This document shows positions 58,314 to 64,000 of a stretch of 64,000 nt of DNA, piece by piece. The position numbers and the translations under genes are program-made. The DNA comes from DAOPJM01 sp964490325 (GTDB lineage Bacteria > Bacillota > Clostridia > Christensenellales > CAG-138), in the NCBI GenBank assembly GCA_964490325.1, contig CAZBBX010000003.1, positions 1-64,000 of the forward strand, in the 5' to 3' direction. How positions within the stretch are numbered: the first letter of the stretch is position 1; each line of letters opens with the position of its first letter. The notes under the pieces are model-generated. The model was not told the origin of the DNA, made no database searches, and saw nothing but the letters and a program-made list of their open reading frames with translations.

Positions 58314-60518
58314 ATGGAGTTTACAGGCATTGTGCAGTCCATCATCTATCGCAACCCCGACAACGGCTATACCGTGCTGAACGTGCAGAGCGACAAGGGC
58401 GAGCAGCTAACGGCCGTGGGCGCGCTGATGCTGGTGGGCGAGGGGGAGCAGGTCCTGCTCAAGGGCGATATCAAGTCGCACCCGCGCTTTGGCCGCCAGC
58501 TTGCCGTAACGAGCTATGAGCGCATCGCGCCCCGCACAGCCTCCGCTGTGATCGCGTACTTGGGCAGCGGCGTTGTCAAGGGCGTAGGACCTGCCTTAGC
58601 TAAGACCATTGTCGATCAATTCGGCTTGGACACCCTTCGCATCATGGAGGAGGAACCTGACAGGCTTTGCGAGGTGCGCGGCATCGGTCACAAAAAAAGC
58701 GCCATGATCAGCGAATCCTTTTGCGAGAACTATAAGATGCGTGAGATCCTTATGGCCTTGGAGCCCTACGGTGTGACGGTCAATCAGGCATATCGGCTGT
58801 ACAAGACCTATGGCGACCTCTGCCTTGCCAAAGTGCAGGAAAACCCCTACAGGATGATCGAGGACGTGGAGGGCATAGGTTTTTTGACGGCGGACAAGAT
58901 CGCGCAGAACGTGGCGGGTTTCGAGTTTGATTCACGCTCTCGCTTGGAAGCGGGACTGCGGTTTGCGCTCACGGACGCCATGCAGGAGTACGGACACACC
59001 TATCTGCCGCGGGAAAAGCTGCTCATTAAGGCACAGGGACTGTTGGGCGTCGGCGAGGAAGCCTTGCAGGAAGCGATCGACAACATGGCGGACGATGGCC
59101 GCCTGCTCATCCAGTATCCCGACGGGGATACGGACTGTGTATTTTTGCCCTATCTTGCGCGTATGGAGGACTCCATTGCCGCGCACCTGTTTGCGCTGCG
59201 GGAGGCGCCGTCCACGCAGGAGCTTTGGGATCTTGGCAAGTATGAAGCGGAGCTTGGCCTTACGCTGTCCGACGAGCAGCGCAGCGCCGTGAAGGCAGCC
59301 TTGAACGCGGGGCTCATCGTCATCACAGGCGGCCCCGGCACGGGCAAGACGACCATCATTCGCGTCATTGTGCGTGCCTTGTTCGAGCGGCAGCTCTCCG
59401 TGGGACTGGCGGCGCCTACGGGCAGAGCCGCCAAGCGCATGACGGAGGCAACCGGCTTCGACGCCGCCACCATCCATCGCCTGCTGGAGTATAACCCCTC
59501 GGAGGGCTTTGTCCGCAATCGCGATAAGCAGCTGGACTTTGACGCCATCGTTATCGACGAGATGTCCATGGTGGATGCCCCGCTGATGTACGCGCTTTTA
59601 CAGGCCGTCCCGCAGGGCACGCGCCTGATCCTTGTGGGTGACCGCGATCAGCTTCCCCCCGTGGGCTGCGGCGACGTCTTGAAGGACGTCATTGAAAGCG
59701 GCGCGGTACAGGTCATACGCTTGACAGAGATCTTCAGACAGGCACAGCAGAGCGCCATCGTCATGAACGCGCATCGCATCAACAACGGGCAGATGCCCGA
59801 CCTGTCGCCCACGCACAATGACTTCGTGTTCGAGGAGCTGCTTTCCCCCGATGCGGTGTTGAACCGCATCCTTAGCCTGTTTGCACGGGAGAAGTCCGCG
59901 CTTGGCAGCAGCGAGCCACTGATGGACGTGCAGGTCTTGACGCCCATGAAAAAGGGTACGCTCGGCGTATACAATCTCAATATGAATCTACAGGCCACGC
60001 TCAATCCTCCAAGCCCGCTGAAGGAGGAGCACAGCTTTGGCAGCACCACTTTCCGCGAAGGCGACAAGATCATGCAGATCAAGAACGATTATAAGGTGGA
60101 GTGGACAAAGCAGCAGCAGGATGGCACGCTGCAGGACGGCACGGGAGCGTTCAACGGCGATCTTGGAACGCTGTATCGCGTCAACGAACGGGAGCGCACG
60201 CTCACGGTGCTCTTTGACGACAACCGCATGGCAAACTATGATTTTGCGCAGGCAGATGAGCTGGATCTGGCGTACTGCATTTCCATCCATAAGAGTCAGG
60301 GAAGCGAGTTTCGGACGGTGCTTCTGCCGCTGGCAGGCGGACCGCCGATGCTCTTGACACGAAACCTGCTGTATACCGCCGTCACGCGGGCAAGGGAGCT
60401 GGTGTTTTGTGTCGGCAGGCGGGAAACAATCGCGCAAATGGTGCGCACCTGCATGACGCGCCGCCGCTATACCTCGCTTGCACAGCGCCTTAAGGCACGG
60501 CTCACGGAAACCGAATAG
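58314..60518 (+). CDS. recD2: ATP-dependent DNA helicase RecD2
   Basis: 734 residues, superfamily 1B 5'-3' helicase. The N-terminal OB-like and helix-hairpin-helix region (~1-200, with CEVRGIGHKKSAMISE and DVEGIGFLTADKIA) distinguishes RecD2 from RecBCD-type RecD. Helicase motifs follow: Walker A TGGPGTGKTTII, motif II VIDEMSMVD, motif III LVGDRDQLPPVGCGDVL and motif VI YTAVTRARELVFCVG. Involved in repair and replication-fork maintenance. AAGGAGC lies upstream; it is not obviously linked in function to its neighbours. Confidence 0.94.
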   Translation: MEFTGIVQSIIYRNPDNGYTVLNVQSDKGEQLTAVGALMLVGEGEQVLLKGDIKSHPRFGRQLAVTSYERIAPRTASAVIAYLGSGVVKGVGPALAKTIVDQFGLDTLRIMEEEPDRLCEVRGIGHKKSAMISESFCENYKMREILMALEPYGVTVNQAYRLYKTYGDLCLAKVQENPYRMIEDVEGIGFLTADKIAQNVAGFEFDSRSRLEAGLRFALTDAMQEYGHTYLPREKLLIKAQGLLGVGEEALQEAIDNMADDGRLLIQYPDGDTDCVFLPYLARMEDSIAAHLFALREAPSTQELWDLGKYEAELGLTLSDEQRSAVKAALNAGLIVITGGPGTGKTTIIRVIVRALFERQLSVGLAAPTGRAAKRMTEATGFDAATIHRLLEYNPSEGFVRNRDKQLDFDAIVIDEMSMVDAPLMYALLQAVPQGTRLILVGDRDQLPPVGCGDVLKDVIESGAVQVIRLTEIFRQAQQSAIVMNAHRINNGQMPDLSPTHNDFVFEELLSPDAVLNRILSLFAREKSALGSSEPLMDVQVLTPMKKGTLGVYNLNMNLQATLNPPSPLKEEHSFGSTTFREGDKIMQIKNDYKVEWTKQQQDGTLQDGTGAFNGDLGTLYRVNERERTLTVLFDDNRMANYDFAQADELDLAYCISIHKSQGSEFRTVLLPLAGGPPMLLTRNLLYTAVTRARELVFCVGRRETIAQMVRTCMTRRRYTSLAQRLKARLTETE

Positions 60519-60521
60519 GTC

Positions 60522-60550
60522 TTGAATCCAACGCATATACATGGTATACT
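60522..60550 (+). promoter_or_regulatory. Promoter of the hydA-mocA-guaD run
   Basis: -35 TTGAAT (60522-60527), 17-nt spacer ending ATGG, -10 TATACT (60545-60550). Confidence 0.75.
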
Positions 60551-60581
60551 ATCGTATATACGCAACATATGAGGTGATCGA

Positions 60582-61952
60582 ATGAAAACGTTGCTACAGA
60601 ACGGCACTTTGGTGCGCGGCGACGGCTGCCGCAGGGCGGACCTATTGATCGAGGACGGGAAGATCGCCGCCATCGGCGAAAACTTGCCCACAAGCGGCGC
60701 CAAGATCGTTGATGCGACGGACTGCTGCGTGTTCGCAGGCTTTATCGATACGCACACCCACTTCGATCTGGATCTGGGCGTGACCGTCACGGCAGATAAT
60801 TTTATCACGGGCAGCCGCGCTGCGGTGGTGGGCGGCACGACCTGCGTGCTGGACTTTGCCACGCAGGATCGCGGTATGACCATGCAGGATGCGCTTGACC
60901 TTTGGCGCAAAAAAGCGCAGGGCAGCAGCTGCCATTACGGCTTCCATTTGGCGGTCTCCGAGTGGAACGAAGCGCGCTGCGCGGAGATCCCCCGCATGAT
61001 CGAGCAAGGCGTGACCTCTTTTAAGATGTACATGGTCTACGATACTATGCGCGTGGACGATGGACGCATCTATGATGCGCTGCAGGCGGCCGCCAAGGAG
61101 GACTGTCTCATCGGCGTACACTGCGAAAACTATGACGTCCTGCAGGCGCGCATCCGCGAGCTTAAGGCAGCGGGGCATTTAGCGCCCAAGTATCATCCCA
61201 TCTCGCGCCCCAACGCGGTCGAGGCGGAGGGCGTTGCGCGGCTGATGCGCATAGCGGAGCTGGCAAAGGCGCCCGCTTGGGTCGTGCATCTTTCCACTGC
61301 GGAGGGCTTGGAGGAGGCAAAGCGCGCACGAGCGCGTGGGCAGGAGGTCTACTTGGAGACCTGCCCGCAGTACTTCACCCTTACGGACGCAGCCTACAAC
61401 GCCCCTGACGGAGAAAAATTCATCATGTCGCCGCCCTTGCGCAAGGAGGCGGACGTCCTTGCCATCAGGAAAGCCATGACATTGGGCGATATCGACTTTA
61501 CGGGGACGGATCACTGCTCCTTTACCATGGCGCAAAAGGCGCTTGGCGGCGGCGATTTTTCCCGCGTGCCCAACGGCGGCGCGGGTGTGCAAAACAGAGC
61601 GGCGCTCCTGTATACCTACGGCGTTCTCGGCGGCTTTATCAGCTTGGAGCAGATGGCGCGTCTTCTCAGCGAGAACGCGGCGCATATCTTCGGATTAGTG
61701 CCCGAGAAGGGCGTGCTTGCGGTCGGCGCGGATGCGGATGTAGTCGTGTTCGATCCCAACGTTTCCTACACCATCAGCTATCGGAGCAATCTGCATAACT
61801 GCGACAACTCCCCGTACGAGGGCATGGCGGTGCGCGGCGCTTGCCGCAGCGTGTTCTTAGACGGAATCGAGGTCGTCAAAAACGGCAAGTGCATAGCAGA
61901 GGGGAAGGGACGCTTTGTGCATCGTCACCGCAGTGAGCGGCCGCGCAAATGA
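60582..61952 (+). CDS. hydA: Dihydropyrimidinase / hydantoinase-type amidohydrolase
   Basis: 456 residues. The binuclear metal site is complete: HxH in FIDTHTHFDLDLG, the carboxylated Lys in VTSFKMYMVYDT, His in IGVHCENYD and VVHLSTAEG, and Asp in FTGTDHCSF. These enzymes open cyclic amides such as dihydropyrimidines and hydantoins. With mocA (4-bp overlap) and guaD next to it, it fits the purine/hydantoin part of the selenium-molybdenum hydroxylase gene set. Substrate not fixed by sequence. Confidence 0.9.
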   Translation: MKTLLQNGTLVRGDGCRRADLLIEDGKIAAIGENLPTSGAKIVDATDCCVFAGFIDTHTHFDLDLGVTVTADNFITGSRAAVVGGTTCVLDFATQDRGMTMQDALDLWRKKAQGSSCHYGFHLAVSEWNEARCAEIPRMIEQGVTSFKMYMVYDTMRVDDGRIYDALQAAAKEDCLIGVHCENYDVLQARIRELKAAGHLAPKYHPISRPNAVEAEGVARLMRIAELAKAPAWVVHLSTAEGLEEAKRARARGQEVYLETCPQYFTLTDAAYNAPDGEKFIMSPPLRKEADVLAIRKAMTLGDIDFTGTDHCSFTMAQKALGGGDFSRVPNGGAGVQNRAALLYTYGVLGGFISLEQMARLLSENAAHIFGLVPEKGVLAVGADADVVVFDPNVSYTISYRSNLHNCDNSPYEGMAVRGACRSVFLDGIEVVKNGKCIAEGKGRFVHRHRSERPRK

Positions 61953-62530
61953 AGCTTTGCTGCGTGTTGACGGCGGCGGGGCTGTCCCGCCGTTACGGCT
62001 CTGACAAGTTGGCGGCGCAGGTGGACGGCAAGCCGATGATCGAGCCGATCCTGCGCATCTTGGGCGAACTTCCCTTTGAAAAGCGCTTCTTGGTGACGCA
62101 GCGCAGCAAGCTGCCTTTGATCGACTTGGGCGTTAGATACGGCTTTATGCCCGTTTACAACGATGCGCCCGAGGAAGGCTTATCTTTAAGCGTTCGATTG
62201 GGGACGGAGCGGGCCGTTCATGCAAAAGCTGACGGGATCCTCTTCGCAGTCGGCGATCAACCGCACCTTAGGCGGGAAAGCGTGGAAGCGCTCATCGACT
62301 GCTTTGATCGCGAACCCGATCGCATCGTTGCGCTTGCCGCAAACGGAAAGCGGGGAAATCCCGTGATCTTTCCCAAGACGACCTTTGCAGACTTGCTTTC
62401 GATCACGGGTGATGTGGGAGGTTCTGCGGTGATACGCAAGCATTCGGACTTGCTGCAATTATGCGATGCGGCACGACCCGAAGAGCTTATGGATATTGAT
62501 CGTCCCGCCGAAGGGGATCGGCGGAACTGA
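61949..62530 (+). CDS. mocA: MocA-like nucleotidyltransferase (molybdenum cofactor maturation)
   Basis: 193 residues. The NTP-binding N-terminus VLTAAGLSRRYGSDKLAAQV is the MobA/MocA signature. GILFAVGDQPHLRRESVEAL contains the metal-binding Asp, and GKRGNPVIFP follows. MocA adds CMP to molybdopterin for hydroxylases; the YgfJ-type subgroup serves selenium-dependent enzymes. It would mature the molybdenum hydroxylase encoded ~40 kb away in this window. Confidence 0.88.
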   Translation: MKLCCVLTAAGLSRRYGSDKLAAQVDGKPMIEPILRILGELPFEKRFLVTQRSKLPLIDLGVRYGFMPVYNDAPEEGLSLSVRLGTERAVHAKADGILFAVGDQPHLRRESVEALIDCFDREPDRIVALAANGKRGNPVIFPKTTFADLLSITGDVGGSAVIRKHSDLLQLCDAARPEELMDIDRPAEGDRRN

Positions 62531-62551
62531 CGGAAAAGAGGAAGAAACGAG

Positions 62552-63802
62552 ATGCAACTGGCCTTACACGGCAATATTATCGAGACGCGAAGTAAGGGCT
62601 TCGCCGTACACTTAAACAGCTATTTGGTGGCAGAAAATGGCCGTATTGTCGGCATTTTTGACGTTCTGCCCGAACGCTTTAAGACTGCGCAGCAGGAGGA
62701 TTGGGGCAGCGCGCTGCTGTTGCCCGCACTTTGCGACATGCACGCGCATGCGCCGCAGTATCCCATGCTGGGCGTGGGCTTCGACCTCCCGCTTTTGGAT
62801 TGGCTGGATCGATACACCTTTCCCATGGAGGCGCGTTTTTCGGACATTCGCTATGCCGAAGCGGTCTATCCAAAGTTTGCGCAGGCGCTCATCGACTGCG
62901 GCACGACACGCTTTTGCTTGTTTTCCTCCCTGCATACGGACGCTACGCTCGTGCTGATGCGCGCTCTTGAGGACGCGGGACTGTATGGCTATGTCGGCAA
63001 GGTCAACATGGACAGAAACGGAACGCCGCAGCTTGAGGAGACGACTGAGGAGAGTAAGCGGGAGACCCTGCGCTGGCTGGACGCCTGTAAGGACCTAAAG
63101 CATATCAAGCCCATCCTTACGCCACGCTTTACGCCCTCCTGCACCGATGAACTGATGCGCTGGTTGGGCGAACTGGCAAAGGAAAGGCAGCTGCCCGTCC
63201 AATCGCATCTGTCCGAAAATTTGGCGGAGATGGACTGGGTGCATAAGCTGCATCCCGACTGCGCGCAGTACTGGGAGACCTACGACAAGTACGGCCTGTT
63301 CGGACAGCGGAGCATCATGGCGCATTGCGTGCATTGCGATGCGCGGGAGCGTAAGGCGCTGAAGGAGCACGGCGTTCTGGTGGCGCATTGCGCGGATTCC
63401 AACGTGAACCTGTCCAGCGGCTTTGCGCCGGTGCGGACGATGCTCGACGAGGGCGTGCGCGTAGCTTTAGGCTCAGACATAGCAGGCGGTTCGCAGCTTT
63501 GCATGCTCGATGTGATGACGGCTTCCATTCGCGCAAGCAAGGTGCGCCGCGTGGAAAACAAGTGGACGCTGCCCTTCCTGACGGTCGCGGAGGCATGGCA
63601 TCTGGGAACAGGCGCCGCCGCTTCCTTCTTTGGCGAGAAGGAGGGCTTCTCTGTGGGAGCGCCGCTGCACGCGCTTGTGATAGACGATCTGGATCGCGTC
63701 GGTACTGAGCTGATGAGCGTCACGGAACGTGCAGAACGAGCGCCCTACTTGGGACGCGACTGCATCAAGGCGGTCTACGTTCCCCATGCAAGACTAAAAT
63801 AA
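62552..63802 (+). CDS. guaD: Guanine deaminase
   Basis: 416 residues, amidohydrolase superfamily. Metal ligands: LCDMHAHAPQYPMLG (HxH), LPVQSHLSENLAEMDW, IMAHCVHCD and LGSDIAGG. The substrate-side motif LTPRFTPSCTDELM is characteristic of guanine deaminases, which convert guanine to xanthine, a substrate for xanthine dehydrogenase. The broader SsnA-type amidohydrolases are an alternative. GAGGAAGAAACGAG precedes the ATG. Third gene of its run, before a terminator. Confidence 0.9.
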   Translation: MQLALHGNIIETRSKGFAVHLNSYLVAENGRIVGIFDVLPERFKTAQQEDWGSALLLPALCDMHAHAPQYPMLGVGFDLPLLDWLDRYTFPMEARFSDIRYAEAVYPKFAQALIDCGTTRFCLFSSLHTDATLVLMRALEDAGLYGYVGKVNMDRNGTPQLEETTEESKRETLRWLDACKDLKHIKPILTPRFTPSCTDELMRWLGELAKERQLPVQSHLSENLAEMDWVHKLHPDCAQYWETYDKYGLFGQRSIMAHCVHCDARERKALKEHGVLVAHCADSNVNLSSGFAPVRTMLDEGVRVALGSDIAGGSQLCMLDVMTASIRASKVRRVENKWTLPFLTVAEAWHLGTGAAASFFGEKEGFSVGAPLHALVIDDLDRVGTELMSVTERAERAPYLGRDCIKAVYVPHARLK

Positions 63803-63819
63803 AAAAGGTACTTTCAAAA

Positions 63820-63852
63820 GGGCTGCCGCAGGAGGATCGCGGCGGCTCTTTT
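63820..63852 (+). terminator. Terminator after guaD
   Basis: 10-bp stem GGGCTGCCGC / GCGGCGGCTC with two wobbles, 9-nt loop, then TTTTC. Confidence 0.75.
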
Positions 63853-63986
63853 CTATAGATCGCGGGATAAAAAATAGGTCGGCTGCGCAGGATAGGGGAA
63901 GCGGGCGCGATGAAAGTAAGACGACATAGACTGCCGATCGCTTTCTGTTCGGGAGAAACGGACCCTGCATAAGGAGGCTGCGCAGA

Positions 63987-64000
63987 ATGCATCTTAGTTC
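63987..64000 (+). CDS. Possible start of a further gene (3' truncated by window edge)
   Basis: ATG preceded at 9 nt by AAGGAGG, followed by four codons and a partial one before the window ends. The stretch 63853-63970 has no other clear gene. Too little is visible to say more. Confidence 0.35.

Overview
The window looks like a chromosomal stretch from an anaerobic, amino-acid-fermenting Gram-positive bacterium of the Clostridia (Bacillota). The evidence is a complete ornithine fermentation operon, an indolepyruvate:ferredoxin oxidoreductase, butyrate kinase, a Spo0A-like regulator, an LCP protein, a class B sortase, DUF4364 and DUF378 proteins, and strong Shine-Dalgarno sites. Base composition by eye is in the mid-to-high 50s % GC. 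No phage, transposase, rRNA or CRISPR array was seen. One tRNA gene (Pro, anticodon GGG) is present.

Layout. 1-7 kb: the end of a Cys-rich repeat surface protein with a dockerin-like tail; a minus-strand run iorA-iorB-buk-GNAT; rlmA; a peptidoglycan-binding protein. 7-17 kb: small unknown proteins, an acyltransferase, a ROK sugar kinase, an SDR, a lipoprotein, a flavoprotein, a membrane zinc-ribbon protein, and the cysteine desulfurase-thiI pair. 17-21 kb: tRNA-Pro and a three-subunit molybdenum hydroxylase of the xanthine dehydrogenase family. 21-29 kb: cell-envelope genes (LCP, GT2-GtrA, NAGPA glycosidase, dockerin-MBL fusion) and flotillin. 29-31 kb: a Spo0A-like protein with a degenerate receiver, divergent from a LytTR response regulator. 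31-44 kb: a plus-strand signalling and surface operon. It runs coupled small ORF, membrane pseudoprotease-FHA protein, PP2C phosphatase, Ser/Thr kinase, two membrane proteins, a 1653-residue Ig-like surface protein and a 947-residue sensor-like membrane protein. Sortase B follows on the other strand. 45-54 kb: DUF4364 facing the ornithine operon ord-ortA-ortB-oraS-oraE-glmL-orr, which has a structured leader RNA. 54-57 kb: a selenium module (EF2568-type desulfurase, YedE, TusA-like, DUF3343). 57-64 kb: glycyl-tRNA synthetase, RecD2, then dihydropyrimidinase, MocA-like nucleotidyltransferase and guanine deaminase.

How the genes work together. The ornithine operon, iorAB and buk describe amino-acid fermentation. 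The molybdenum hydroxylase, the selenium module and the hydA-mocA-guaD run fit the known selenium-dependent molybdenum hydroxylase / purine-degradation gene set, here split into separate loci. The most novel-looking parts are the kinase/phosphatase/FHA/giant-surface-protein operon and the compact leader RNA of the ornithine operon, whose 12-bp closing stem encloses a B12-box-like motif.
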